Assembly: GCA_031550535.1 (NCBI GenBank)
Contig: JAVBOM010000043.1
Location: 6,557-70,556, forward strand
From: Avichristensenella sp031550535
GTDB taxonomy: Bacteria > Bacillota > Clostridia > Christensenellales > Aristaeellaceae
Length of the DNA stretch: 64,000 bases
Direction of reading: 5' to 3'
Notes under the pieces: generated by a model
Told to the model about the DNA's origin: nothing
The model's input: the letters and a program-made list of their open reading frames with translations, nothing else
Database searches by the model: none
In this document: positions 32,633 to 41,514 of the stretch, in pieces
Layout of the letters: each line of letters opens with the position of its first letter
Numbering within the stretch: the stretch's first letter is position 1
Made by a program: the position numbers and the translations under genes

Positions 32633-35302
32633 CTATTTCCGGTTCGTGACAGCGGCCACCCCACGCTTCGGCCGCGCCTGTCGCGTCGCGTTCCGGTTCA
32701 GGAACCCTGCCGCCAGCGGGCCAATGACCGACAGCCCCACGGAGAGCAGCAGCGCGTCCGCCGGAAGCGCCACGGTGTGGAACACGGGCATCAGCGGCGG
32801 AATGTAGATGACTGCGAGGATCATCAGGAGGGACAGCAGCGCCGCGCCGATGAGCTTCCTGTTGTTCAGCAGCGGAATGCGAAAGAGGCTGCGGCGCTCG
32901 CTCTTGCACTCAAACACGTGGATGAGCTGTGTCAATACCAGCGTCAGAAACGCGCTGGTGCGCGCCATCTCCAGCCCGCGCCCCTGCCGGAGGAGCAGCA
33001 TGAACACCATCAGCGTGCAGAACGCGATCACGGAGCCGCGTATCGCGATGCGGCTGAGCAGCCCGCCCGCGAAAATGCTGTCGCCCGAGGGGCGCGGCGG
33101 GTCCAGCATCTCGTCGCCGTCCGGCGGGTCCATGCCCAGCGCGATGGCGGGCAGGCCGTCCGTCACCAGGTTGATCCACAGAATCTGGATCGGCAGCAGC
33201 ACCACGGGGAAGCCCAGCAGCATGCCCACGAACATCGTCAGCACCTCGCCCACATTGCAGGAGAGCAAATACCGGATGAACTTACGGATGTTCTTGTAGA
33301 TGATGCGCCCTTCCTCCACGGCGGCCACGAGCGTGGCGAAGTTGTCATCCAGCAGGATGACGCCCGCCGCCTCCTTTGCCACATCCGTGCCCGATTCGCC
33401 CATCGAGACACCGATGTCCGCCTCCTTGATGGCCGGGGCGTCGTTCACGCCATCGCCGGTCATCGCCACGACCTCGCCCTTGTCCCGCAGCGCGCGGACG
33501 ATGCGCAGCTTGTGCCTCGGGGACACGCGCGCGTACACGGTCGTCCCTTGGACGGCCTGGGCCAGCGCGGCGTCGTCCATGCCGTCCAGGTCCTGCCCGG
33601 TCAGCGCGCCGTCGCCGTCCCGGTAGATTTCCAGGTCCCGCGCGATGGCCTTGGCGGTCACCATGTGGTCGCCGGTAATCATGACCGGCCGGATGCCTGC
33701 CTTTTTGCACACCTTCACGGCCGGAAGGCTCGCCTCCCGGGGCGGGTCGATCATGCCGAACAGCGCCAGGAACGTCAGGTCCTTCTCTCGGTCTGCCTTG
33801 CTATCCGCGCCGGGCGCGTCCTTGTACGCCACGGCGAGCACGCGCAGCGCCCCGGCCGCCAGCCGCTCGTTCTCCCGGAGGATCTGCGCCTTGTCGCTCT
33901 GCGTCATGCGGACGACGCCCTTGCCGGTCGCCACACGGCTGCACTTTTCCAGCAGCACGTCCGGCGCGCCCTTCACAAAGACATTGTTGTCCATCCCGCG
34001 CCCGCCGGGCGACGCCAGCACGGACATGCACTTGCGATCGGAATCGAACGGGATCTCGTCCATGCGGCGGTAGCGGCGGAACGCCTCGCGGTCCATGATG
34101 CCCGCCTTCTGCCCGGCGATCAGCAGCGCGATCTCCGTCGGGTCACCGATGGCCGCGCCCTCCCCCGGAAGCACGGCGTTGTTGCACAGGCAGGCAGCCG
34201 TCAGCGCCATGGACAGCGCGGTATCGGCCTTGGGATCGATGGACCTGCCGTTCTCGGTGAACGTGCCTTTGGGCTCGTGCCCGCTGCCGGTGACGCCGAT
34301 TTCACGCTCCAGGGTGCGGATCGCGCGCACGGTCATCTTGTTCTCGGTCAGCGTGCCGGTCTTGTCCGTGCAGATGACGCTGGAGCAGCCGAGCGTCTCC
34401 ACGGCGTGGAGCTTTCGGATCAGTGCCTTGCGCTTCACCATGCGGCCGACGGCCAGCGCCAGCGAGATGGTGACGATGGCGGCGAGCCCTTCCGGCACGG
34501 CGGCCACGGACAGCGAGATGCCCGTCATGATCATGTCCATCACGTTTTCGCCGCGCAGGATGCCCGTCAGCGACACGACGGCGCAGATGGCCAGGCACCC
34601 GATGGCGATCACCTTGCCGAGCTGGTCCAGCCGCTTTTGCAGCGGGGTTTCCGGCTCGTCGATCTCGTTGAGCATGCCGGCGATTTTGCCCATCTCCGTG
34701 CGCATGCCCGTTGCGGTGACGAGCGCGCGCGCGCGCCCCTGCGTCACCACCGTGCCCATGAACACGCGGCCTTCCGCCTCCTTGCCGCGCGGGTTTTTCT
34801 CCACCGGCACGGATTCGCCCGTCAGCAGCGACTCGTCCACGGTCAGGCCGTACCCGCTGAGCACCGTCGCGTCGGCGGGCACGCGGTCCCCGGCCTCCAC
34901 CAGCACCACATCCCCGGAGACAATCTCGCTGGACAGAACCGTCACAGGTTTCCCGTCGCGGAGCACCGTGGAGTGCGGCGCGGCCATGCTGCGCAGCGCG
35001 TCGATCGTCTTTTCCGTGCGGTACTCCTGAAAAAAACCGAGCAGCGCGTTGATGATGACGATGGCCAGGATGGTGATCGCCTCGGTGCGCTCGCCCAGCA
35101 GGAACGAGAGCCCCGTGCTCATCAGCAGGATGATCGTCAAAAAATCAGAAAATTGGGACAGCAGGATGGCCAGCGGGTGCACCCTGCCCTTCTTTTGGAG
35201 CTGGTTTGGCCCCTGTGCGTCCAGGCGCTTTTGCGCCTCCTGGCTGGTCAGGCCCTGGAACGCGTCCTCCGGGGCGCGCTGAGTCAACGGGCTGTTCGTC
35301 AT
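32633..35302 (-). CDS. Calcium-type P-type ATPase (P2A)
   Basis: 889 residues. All P-type motifs are present: TGESVPVEK (actuator), the M4 motif VAAVPEGLAAIVTISLALAV with Pro-Glu-Gly-Leu typical of Ca2+ pumps, phosphorylation site ICTDKTGTLTENKMT, KGAPD (nucleotide site), and MTGDGVNDAPAIKEADIGVSM in the P domain (quoted in part: TGDGVNDAPAIKEADIGVSM). Ten membrane helices; cation N-terminal domain at residues 10-70. Likely pumps Ca2+ (or Mn2+) out. Start at 35302 with AAGGAGAGG; the longer frame reads through a family I repeat and is rejected. Confidence 0.94.
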   Translation of the reverse strand: MTNSPLTQRAPEDAFQGLTSQEAQKRLDAQGPNQLQKKGRVHPLAILLSQFSDFLTIILLMSTGLSFLLGERTEAITILAIVIINALLGFFQEYRTEKTIDALRSMAAPHSTVLRDGKPVTVLSSEIVSGDVVLVEAGDRVPADATVLSGYGLTVDESLLTGESVPVEKNPRGKEAEGRVFMGTVVTQGRARALVTATGMRTEMGKIAGMLNEIDEPETPLQKRLDQLGKVIAIGCLAICAVVSLTGILRGENVMDMIMTGISLSVAAVPEGLAAIVTISLALAVGRMVKRKALIRKLHAVETLGCSSVICTDKTGTLTENKMTVRAIRTLEREIGVTGSGHEPKGTFTENGRSIDPKADTALSMALTAACLCNNAVLPGEGAAIGDPTEIALLIAGQKAGIMDREAFRRYRRMDEIPFDSDRKCMSVLASPGGRGMDNNVFVKGAPDVLLEKCSRVATGKGVVRMTQSDKAQILRENERLAAGALRVLAVAYKDAPGADSKADREKDLTFLALFGMIDPPREASLPAVKVCKKAGIRPVMITGDHMVTAKAIARDLEIYRDGDGALTGQDLDGMDDAALAQAVQGTTVYARVSPRHKLRIVRALRDKGEVVAMTGDGVNDAPAIKEADIGVSMGESGTDVAKEAAGVILLDDNFATLVAAVEEGRIIYKNIRKFIRYLLSCNVGEVLTMFVGMLLGFPVVLLPIQILWINLVTDGLPAIALGMDPPDGDEMLDPPRPSGDSIFAGGLLSRIAIRGSVIAFCTLMVFMLLLRQGRGLEMARTSAFLTLVLTQLIHVFECKSERRSLFRIPLLNNRKLIGAALLSLLMILAVIYIPPLMPVFHTVALPADALLLSVGLSVIGPLAAGFLNRNATRQARPKRGVAAVTNRK

Positions 35303-35341
35303 GGGTTCCTCTCCTTCCGGTGGGGATGGGATGGGCAGAGG

Positions 35342-35398
35342 CGAGGATTTCTTGCGAAATCCTTTTATGGCGCTCAATCTATCAAATCAGCGCCGCCC
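35342..35398 (-). repeat. Family I repeat, copy 17
   Basis: GAGGATTTCTTGCGAAATCC, TTTTATGGCGCTCAATCTATC, AAATCAGCGCCGCC (each piece 20 bases or fewer after TTTTATGGCG). Lies in the leader of the P-ATPase gene; forward-frame stop is TAA. Confidence 0.88.
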
Positions 35399-35442
35399 TG
35401 CATCATCTTATTGGAGAGGGAAAGGGAATAGACATGCGTTCG

Positions 35443-37872
35443 CTACGCTCGCCCCGCCTCCCAGCCCGCAAGAAAGCGGTCGAATTCGTCCAGCGGCATG
35501 GGCTTGGCGAACACGTATCCCTGCACCGCGTCGCAGCCCATCTCCCGCAGCCTGCCGACCTCGTCCGGCGATTCCACGCCCTCGGCCACGGTCTGCATGC
35601 CGAGCGCCTTCGCCAGCGCGATGATATTCCGCACCAACGCGTGCCCGCGCGCCGCATCGTCCTCATATTGGCGGGGATTCCTTGCGGAATCCTCTTGTGG
35701 CGCCCGGTTTTTCAAATCAGCGCCGCCATCCCGGAAGAAAAGGCCGTCCAGCTTCAGCACATCCACGCGAAGGGATTTGAGCAAGTTGAGCGACGAGTAC
35801 CCCGCGCCGAAGTCGTCCAGCGCGCACAGGAAGCCGTTCTCCCGGCACGCCTCCACGATGGACCGAAAGCGTGCGTGGTCCTCAAAGACCAGGCTCTCCG
35901 TGAATTCCAGTTCCAGGCGGCCGTCCGGGATGCCATACCGCTCCTTCACCTCGGCATACGCGCGGATGAAATCCGGGCTGTGCAGTCCGATGCGGGACAC
36001 GTTGACCGACAGAACATACGGGGGCAGTCCGCCTTCCAGCACGGTCCGCCGGTAATGGCGGCAGGCGGTTTCCAGCACGAACCGGTCAAGTCTCACAATA
36101 AAGCCGTTGCGCTCGTACAGCGCGATGAAGCGGCCCGGCGGGATGATGTCCTTGCCGGGCGGCTGCCAGCGGATGAGCGCCTCCGCGCCGTGCACGCGGT
36201 TGCCCCGCTGAATGCCGATCTTCGGCTGCAGGTACACCTGAAATTCCTTGGCGGCCAGCGCGGCGGCCATCCGCCCTTCCACCTCGGACTCCCAGAGCTT
36301 GCGCGCGCGCATCTCATCGGAATAGAAGCCGAAGCGGTCCGCCGTGGCGGCGGTCTTGACAGCCTTCTGCGCGGTGTTTGCGCGGTCCAGCATGTCATCC
36401 AGGGAGAGCGCCTCGCCCGCTTCGCCTGTCAGGTACGCACCGCCGTACAGCTCCACCCGGTAGGCGCTTTCCCCGAGCCGCACGCGCTTAGCCAGCGCCG
36501 CGCAGACGCGCTCAAAGTGCGCGAGGATCTCCGCACGGCTGTCATACCGGCGCAGCGCGACAAAGACGTCCCCGCCGACACGGCCGAACACCTCGCCCTC
36601 CCGGCTGATCTCCGCCTGGATGTCGGACCAGTGTTTTAGCAGCCTGTCGCCGGCCTCGCGCCCGAACAGGTCATTGATGTACTTGAACCCCTTGATGTCG
36701 GCGTAGCAGACGGCATACGCCTCCCCAGGCCGCGCGGCCAGCGCCGCGCGCGCGTCCAGCAGAAATTTTTGAAAGTTGCGCCGCCCGGTGACCGGGTCCT
36801 CAAACGCGAGGCGTTCCAACGCCCGGCGATTTTTCCGCTCCGCCTGCCGGATGAGCAGGAGCAGCAGCGCGAACACCGCCATGGCCAGCAGCGCGCCGCT
36901 GGCCGCGCCGGATACGATGGTCCTCATGCCTTCGCTGACAAGCGGTTCCGGCACGGCGTAGAACACATTCCAGCCGTTGATGTTCAGCGGCGCGTAGGCG
37001 ACAAGGCGGTTCTCGCCGGAAAACGTCCGGGATATCTGCCCGGAACGGCCCGCCTTCAAATCCTCACGGATCCGCAGCGCGATGTCCCCGGCCAGTGGCC
37101 GCGCGATGTCGAAAACATTGCCGCCGGTGGCGAGCGAAAGCGGGCTGTCCGACATGACGATGTACTTGCCGTCGCCATCAGCGATATGCGCGACGCCCCT
37201 GCCCGCGTACAGCGTGTGCTTCATGATGGTCCGCAGTTCATCCTCCGGAACCGAGGCGAACAGCACACCCCGGATGCTGTCGTCCTCGCCGTGGATGGGC
37301 ACGGCATAGCCGTTAACGGAAACGCCGCTCGCTTCGTCCGTCCGCGTGCGTGTCAGCACATCCTCCCCGGCGAGCGCGCGCGCAAAGGCCGGATCGCCGG
37401 AAATATCTCCCCGGCCGGTTCGTCCGCCCGGGACAATCCACACTGCGCGCCCTTGCCCGTCCGCCACCCCGACGCGGGTGTAGCCAGGTGCGTGGCGCAG
37501 GGTCCCGTTCAGCATCCACGCGCTCCGCGGATCCGTGAGCAGACCGTCGGTATCCAGGCCGAGCGCCATAACATGGAGCGTGAGGAACTGTTCGCCGATG
37601 TGATCCTCCAGCGCGAACTTGATCTGGTCGGTGGCCGTCAGAATTTTCTGGGCCGCGTCCTCGCGCGCGAGCGCGCTTGTATACTGAAAAAAGGCGAAGC
37701 TGAACAGCAAGAAGGCGAGCGCGATCAGCAGGGCGCGCAAGAGGTACGGATTCCTTACGGAATCCTCCCATGGCGCCCGGTTCTTCGAATCAGCGCCGCT
37801 GCCATGGACGCCGGGCGGCGCGGGCCCAGCCGCCGCGCCCGACTCCACGGGTGGCTTTCGGACGTGCGGCAT
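35443..37872 (-). CDS. Cache-GGDEF-EAL receptor with two translated family I repeats
   Basis: 809 residues. Order: short cytoplasmic N-terminus, family I insert at ~25-43 (GADSKNRAPWEDSVRNP), helix 1, extracellular Cache-like sensor (~65-310), helix 2 (GALLAMAVFALLLLLI), GGDEF domain (~350-510) and EAL domain (~530-805). The cyclase signature reads GRVGGDVFVAL: GGDEF has become GGDVF, so the acidic catalytic residue is lost and it is probably inactive or regulatory. The phosphodiesterase looks intact: GAEALIRW, LSVNVSR, ELEFTESL, LDDFGAGYSS, DVLKLD, VAEGVE, VQGYVF. A second insert (GGADLKNRAPQEDSARNP, ~715-735) sits between DVLKLDGLFFRD and the helix GHALVRNIIALA. Start 37872 behind GGGGAGG. 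Probably degrades cyclic di-GMP. Confidence 0.9.
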   Translation of the reverse strand: MPHVRKPPVESGAAAGPAPPGVHGSGADSKNRAPWEDSVRNPYLLRALLIALAFLLFSFAFFQYTSALAREDAAQKILTATDQIKFALEDHIGEQFLTLHVMALGLDTDGLLTDPRSAWMLNGTLRHAPGYTRVGVADGQGRAVWIVPGGRTGRGDISGDPAFARALAGEDVLTRTRTDEASGVSVNGYAVPIHGEDDSIRGVLFASVPEDELRTIMKHTLYAGRGVAHIADGDGKYIVMSDSPLSLATGGNVFDIARPLAGDIALRIREDLKAGRSGQISRTFSGENRLVAYAPLNINGWNVFYAVPEPLVSEGMRTIVSGAASGALLAMAVFALLLLLIRQAERKNRRALERLAFEDPVTGRRNFQKFLLDARAALAARPGEAYAVCYADIKGFKYINDLFGREAGDRLLKHWSDIQAEISREGEVFGRVGGDVFVALRRYDSRAEILAHFERVCAALAKRVRLGESAYRVELYGGAYLTGEAGEALSLDDMLDRANTAQKAVKTAATADRFGFYSDEMRARKLWESEVEGRMAAALAAKEFQVYLQPKIGIQRGNRVHGAEALIRWQPPGKDIIPPGRFIALYERNGFIVRLDRFVLETACRHYRRTVLEGGLPPYVLSVNVSRIGLHSPDFIRAYAEVKERYGIPDGRLELEFTESLVFEDHARFRSIVEACRENGFLCALDDFGAGYSSLNLLKSLRVDVLKLDGLFFRDGGADLKNRAPQEDSARNPRQYEDDAARGHALVRNIIALAKALGMQTVAEGVESPDEVGRLREMGCDAVQGYVFAKPMPLDEFDRFLAGWEAGRA
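35671..35728 (-). repeat. Family I repeat, copy 18 (in frame in the EAL domain)
   Basis: GGGGATTCCTTGCGGAATCC, TTGTGGCGCCCGGTTTTTC, AAATCAGCGCCGCC. Read on the minus strand the usual CCATAA is CCACAA, a Gln codon, keeping the frame open. First stem is perfect. Confidence 0.93.
37744..37800 (-). repeat. Family I repeat, copy 19 (in frame near the N-terminus of the same protein)
   Basis: CGGATTCCTTACGGAATCC, CCCATGGCGCCCGGTTCTTC, GAATCAGCGCCGC. The usual CCATAA is CCATGG, a Trp codon. Confidence 0.93.
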
Positions 37873-37895
37873 ATCATCCTCCCCACCATCCGTGG

Positions 37896-38147
37896 TCATT
37901 CGGCCGTCTGCTGCGCGCCCGTGAAGAGGATCGCGTCCAGACGCCGGCTGCGGCGCAGCATGGCCTTTGAGGTGAGCGGATGGCCCATCCGCACAAACGC
38001 GTTGAGCCGCCGCCTCTGCTTCTCAATGATGAGGCGGAGGCGCTGGTCCGCGAGGGTATTTCCATAAAATGGCGGAATAACAAAATTGCCCCCTCCTTGC
38101 GCGGGGCATGGGTCATTTGCGCAATACGCATCTACATCGCGCTGCAT
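37896..38147 (-). CDS. Spo0E-like aspartyl-phosphate phosphatase family peptide
   Basis: 83 residues behind a near-perfect AAGGAGG. The second half (LIIEKQRRRLNAFVRMG, then LLRRSRRLDAILF) has the spacing of Spo0E-family peptides: a first helix beginning Ile-x-x-x-Arg-x-x-Leu and a second with Ser-x-x-Leu-Asp-x-(Ile/Leu). Those peptides dephosphorylate Spo0A-P and block sporulation. The N-terminal 35 residues (DAYCANDPCPAQGGG) are extra. It is 23 bp upstream of the GGDEF-EAL gene, so the two are probably cotranscribed. Family assignment is by motif only. Confidence 0.6.
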   Translation of the reverse strand: MQRDVDAYCANDPCPAQGGGNFVIPPFYGNTLADQRLRLIIEKQRRRLNAFVRMGHPLTSKAMLRRSRRLDAILFTGAQQTAE

Positions 38148-38162
38148 GAAAACCTCCTTGAT

Positions 38163-38191
38163 AACGGTGCGGATTTGAAAAATCAGCACCC
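38163..38191 (+). repeat. Family I repeat, copy 20 (half)
   Basis: Only the GGTGCGGATTTGAAAAATCAGCACC module remains (given as GGTGCGGATTTG and AAAAATCAGCACC); the other stem is missing. Remaining sequence to 38393 holds nothing I can name. Confidence 0.7.
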
Positions 38192-38393
38192 AAAGCACTC
38201 TTGTCGCGCGAAACGGTATCAAAGCCAAAAACGCCGGATGGCATCACCAGCCTATGCGGAGAACGCGCGGTTTGCCTCCTGTTTCACTGGGAAACGCAAG
38301 AATTCAGAGGAAGACTGGCGCGGAGCGAAAGATTTCGCGTTCATGCGCCCCTTCCGCACCGCATACAAATGCTTCGCGGAAGGAGGTGCGTTC

Positions 38394-39398
38394 ATGCTGC
38401 CGATGCTGACGGTATCCGGCACGCCGGGGCTTGTGTACCTGAACGGACGGCTCTGCGGGGAAACAGGCGCGGCGGCAATGCCGCTGGCGCGGGACGGGGT
38501 GCAGTACCTGGAACTGCGGCCGTTTGACGCGGGGGCGCGTGGCGCGGTACTCCGCCTGCGCGTCGCGGACGGACGCCTGGTGGAGGGCGTTTCCGGGGAA
38601 GTGTTCGCCGTGCAGTGGCCGAATGGATGGATCGCGCTGGAACTGCGCGGTGGGCCCGGCGCGGAGGCGGACGTTCCGCAGGCCGACCCCACCCTGCTGG
38701 CGCGGCTGGATATGCCGGGCGGCCAGTATCTTTTAGTGAACGAGGATGGCGTGCCGACATTCGGACGGGACGCGGACGAGGCGGTGTTCCTGCCGACGGA
38801 GGGCGTGACGGCCGCGACGCTGCGGCCGCTGCAATACCCCGGCCTGTGCGCCGCGGAGGGCGACTGCGCGGCAGGGCGTTTCGCCGCCGTGCTGCGCGCG
38901 CAGGCGGAGCCGGAGATCGTCCAGTGCGCCGTGGGCGCGTCGGCGCAGGTAGACGGACAGGGCGTGCTGCACTGCGTGGAACCGACGGACGATCTGGTGG
39001 GTCACGCGACGATCTTTGTCTGGTCGCCCGACGCGCAGGGGCGCTACGCGCTGCGCAGCCGCGAAACCGCCTGGCTCGGCGGCAGCCCGCGCTGGCCGCA
39101 GACGCCCGGGGAAACCGCGCGCGCGTGGCTGGAAGCCCTGCGCTACGGCGCGCACGATGAGGCGGCGGGCTACCTTTTGCGGCCGGAGCTTTCGGCGGAC
39201 CTCGCGCAGACCGCCGGGGCGTTTGACTCCGTCGTGGATCTGCCGGCGGACGGCACGGACGGCGTGAACCTCGGCGTCGCGCGGATGGAGGGCGAAAACC
39301 TGCTGGTCGTCCGGCGGCTGGATTTCACCACGGTGCGCCAGCCTGGCGCACAGGGCAATTGGAAAATAGAAACCATTTCGGAGGGCGTATGCGATTGA
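38394..39398 (+). CDS. Hypothetical protein upstream of feoA
   Basis: 334 residues with a strong AAGGAGG site. No signal peptide. The N-terminal half is beta-rich with short repeats (GLVYLNGRLCGETG, VLRLRVADGRLVEGVSGEV, LARLDMPGGQYLLVNEDG), the C-terminal half (TARAWLEALRYGAHDEAAGYL) resembles an NTF2-like or DUF4878-like domain. Its end overlaps the start of feoA by 10 bases, so it is cotranscribed with the ferrous iron transporter; a role in iron metabolism is inferred from position alone. Confidence 0.7.
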   Translation: MLPMLTVSGTPGLVYLNGRLCGETGAAAMPLARDGVQYLELRPFDAGARGAVLRLRVADGRLVEGVSGEVFAVQWPNGWIALELRGGPGAEADVPQADPTLLARLDMPGGQYLLVNEDGVPTFGRDADEAVFLPTEGVTAATLRPLQYPGLCAAEGDCAAGRFAAVLRAQAEPEIVQCAVGASAQVDGQGVLHCVEPTDDLVGHATIFVWSPDAQGRYALRSRETAWLGGSPRWPQTPGETARAWLEALRYGAHDEAAGYLLRPELSADLAQTAGAFDSVVDLPADGTDGVNLGVARMEGENLLVVRRLDFTTVRQPGAQGNWKIETISEGVCD

Positions 39399-39613
39399 GT
39401 GAATTGCAGCCGGGGGAGGCTGGTCAGATCCTGAGCGTAACGGGGGAGAGCGATCTGCGCGTCCGGCTTTTGGAGATGGGGTTGGTGCCCGGCACGCGCG
39501 TGGCGGTGCGCAAGGTCGCGCCGATGGGCGACCCGATGGAACTGTGGCTGCGCGGCTACTCGCTGACGCTCCGGCGCGAGGACGCGAACTGCATCAAGGT
39601 GGCGGACACGTGA
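39389..39613 (+). CDS. feoA: Ferrous iron transport protein A
   Basis: 74 residues, an SH3-like fold: LSELQPGEAGQILSV, RVRLLEMGLVPGTRVAV, MELWLRGYSLTLRREDANCI. FeoA assists FeoB in Fe2+ uptake. Starts inside the upstream gene and its stop overlaps the GTG of feoB. Confidence 0.92.
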   Translation: MRLSELQPGEAGQILSVTGESDLRVRLLEMGLVPGTRVAVRKVAPMGDPMELWLRGYSLTLRREDANCIKVADT

Positions 39614-41415
39614 TCCTGGCGCTGCTGGGCAATCCAAACAGCGGCAAGACCACGCTGTTCAACGCGCTGACCGGGCTGCGCCAGCATGTGGGCAACTTTC
39701 CCGGGGTGACGGTGGACAGCATGGAGGGGCCGCTGCGCGGCGAGCCGGATGTCACCGTGGTGGACCTGCCCGGGGCGTATTCGCTGCGCGCCGCGTCCGT
39801 GGACGAGCGGGTCAGCCGCGATTTTTTGTTATCAGGCAAGCCGGACGCGTTGCTAAACGTCGTGGACGCGACAAGTCCAGCGCGCGGCTTGTACCTGACG
39901 CTGCAGCTACGGGAGCTGGGCATCCCGATGGCCGTGGCGATGAACATGATGGACGAGGTGCGCGCGGGCGGCGGGGCGATGGACTGCGCCGCGCTGTCCC
40001 GCGCGCTGGGCGTGCCGGTGGTGCCGGTCGCGGCCGTCCGGGGCGAAGGGGTGCGCGAATCCGCGCTGGCCGCGCTCACCGCCCCGCCGCCAAAGGCGCG
40101 CGAACTGCCCACCGCCCGCGCGGCCGAGGAGGAGCGCATCCTCCGCCGCTACGCGGAGATTGAATCGCTGTGCGGCGGCGCGCTGTGCGGCGGGGAAAGC
40201 GCGGCGCAGCGCCGGTCCGCGCGCGTGGACGCGGTGCTGACCCACCGCGTTTTTGCGTTTCCCATTTTTCTGCTGGTGATGGCGCTAGTGTTTTACCTCA
40301 CGTTCGGGCCCATTGGCGGCACGCTCAGCGCCCTGTTCCGTGCGGCGATGGCGTGGGCGATCGGGTGGATCGATCAGGGACTGCTGCGGGTGGGCGCGGC
40401 CGCGTGGCTGCACGATCTGCTGATCGACGGCGTGCTGGCGGGCGTTGGCACGGTGCTGGCGTTCCTGCCGACGATCCTGACGCTCTTTTTTCTGCTGTCG
40501 CTGCTGGAGGACAGCGGATACATGGCGCGCATGGCGTTCACGACGGACCGGCTACTCCGGCGGCTGGGGCTGTCCGGCCGCTCGTTCGTGCCCGCGCTGC
40601 TGGGGTTTGGGTGCTCGGTGCCCGCCATCATGGCGACCCGGACACTGCCCACCCGGCGCGACCGGCGGATGACGATCCTCCTGATCCCGTTTCTGTCCTG
40701 CAGCGCCAAGCTCCCGATTTATGTCATGTTCACGCAGGCGTTTTTCCCGAAGCACGCCGTGCTCGTGATGTCCGCGCTGTACGCGGGCGGCGTGGCGCTG
40801 GGCATCGTCGTGGCGCTGCTGCTGAAAAAAGCCGCGTTCCCGGGCAAGCCCGCCCCGTTTCTGCTGGAATTGCCTGCCTACCGGATGCCCACGGCCAAAT
40901 CGGCGCTGCTGCTGGTGCGCACGCGGACTGCGGCGTTCGTGCGGTGCGCGCTGACGACGCTGCTGCTCGCGTCCATCGCCATCTGGGCATTGCAGCGGGT
41001 GAACTGGGCCCTGCAGCCGGTGGCGGACAGCGCGGACAGCCTGCTGGCGTCCATTGGCCGGGGCATCGCGCCGCTGTTCATCCCGCTGGGGTTTCGGGAT
41101 TGGCGTGCCGCCACCTCCCTCATCGCCGGCCTGATGGCGAAGGAGGGCGTCCTGTCATCCATGGGCATTCTGCTCCGCGCGCCGACGGAGCTTTCGCTGC
41201 AGGCGGCGCTGTGCGGCCTCTTCACGCCGCTGCAGGCGGTGTCCTTCCTGGTGTTCACGCTGCTGTACACCACGTGCGTGGCCGCGTTCGCGGCGGCCAG
41301 GCGGGAGCTGGGCGGCACGCGCTACGCGCTGGGCGCGGCGGTGTTCCAGACCGGCGTGGCGTGGCTTGCCGCGTCCTTGGTGTACAATGTGGGGCGACTG
41401 CTGGGGTTTGTGTAG
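39610..41415 (+). CDS. feoB: Ferrous iron transport protein B
   Basis: 601 residues, GTG start overlapping feoA (GTGA). N-terminal G domain: ALLGNPNSGKTTLFNAL (G1), FPGVTVD (G2), DLPGAYSL (G3), MNMMDE (G4). Membrane part contains SGYMARMAFTTDRLLRRLGL (gate 1 region), GFGCSVPAIMATRTL and FLSCSAKLPIYVMF (the conserved Cys motifs) and ends near residue 600. Slightly shorter than E. coli FeoB, in line with other Clostridia. Moves Fe2+ across the cytoplasmic membrane, driven by or gated by GTP. Confidence 0.96.
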   Translation: MILALLGNPNSGKTTLFNALTGLRQHVGNFPGVTVDSMEGPLRGEPDVTVVDLPGAYSLRAASVDERVSRDFLLSGKPDALLNVVDATSPARGLYLTLQLRELGIPMAVAMNMMDEVRAGGGAMDCAALSRALGVPVVPVAAVRGEGVRESALAALTAPPPKARELPTARAAEEERILRRYAEIESLCGGALCGGESAAQRRSARVDAVLTHRVFAFPIFLLVMALVFYLTFGPIGGTLSALFRAAMAWAIGWIDQGLLRVGAAAWLHDLLIDGVLAGVGTVLAFLPTILTLFFLLSLLEDSGYMARMAFTTDRLLRRLGLSGRSFVPALLGFGCSVPAIMATRTLPTRRDRRMTILLIPFLSCSAKLPIYVMFTQAFFPKHAVLVMSALYAGGVALGIVVALLLKKAAFPGKPAPFLLELPAYRMPTAKSALLLVRTRTAAFVRCALTTLLLASIAIWALQRVNWALQPVADSADSLLASIGRGIAPLFIPLGFRDWRAATSLIAGLMAKEGVLSSMGILLRAPTELSLQAALCGLFTPLQAVSFLVFTLLYTTCVAAFAAARRELGGTRYALGAAVFQTGVAWLAASLVYNVGRLLGFV

Positions 41416-41514
41416 GCAGGGCTTGATTTTGGTTGTACCCCTTGTCGATTGCCGATCCTCCGTGTACAATGGCGGAAAGTAACCGTCCGTCGCGCGCACC
41501 GCATGGAGGCCGTC

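Noticed and set aside
35302..35377. N-terminal extension of the P-ATPase through a family I repeat
   Set aside because: The start at 35302 has a strong ribosome site and matches the usual family N-terminus; the extension would be an artefact of the repeat being open in that frame.
32627..35431. A 934-codon plus-strand open frame
   Set aside because: It is antisense to the P-type ATPase gene, is rich in Arg, His, Gln and Ala, and has no motifs; it is a by-product of high-GC codon use.
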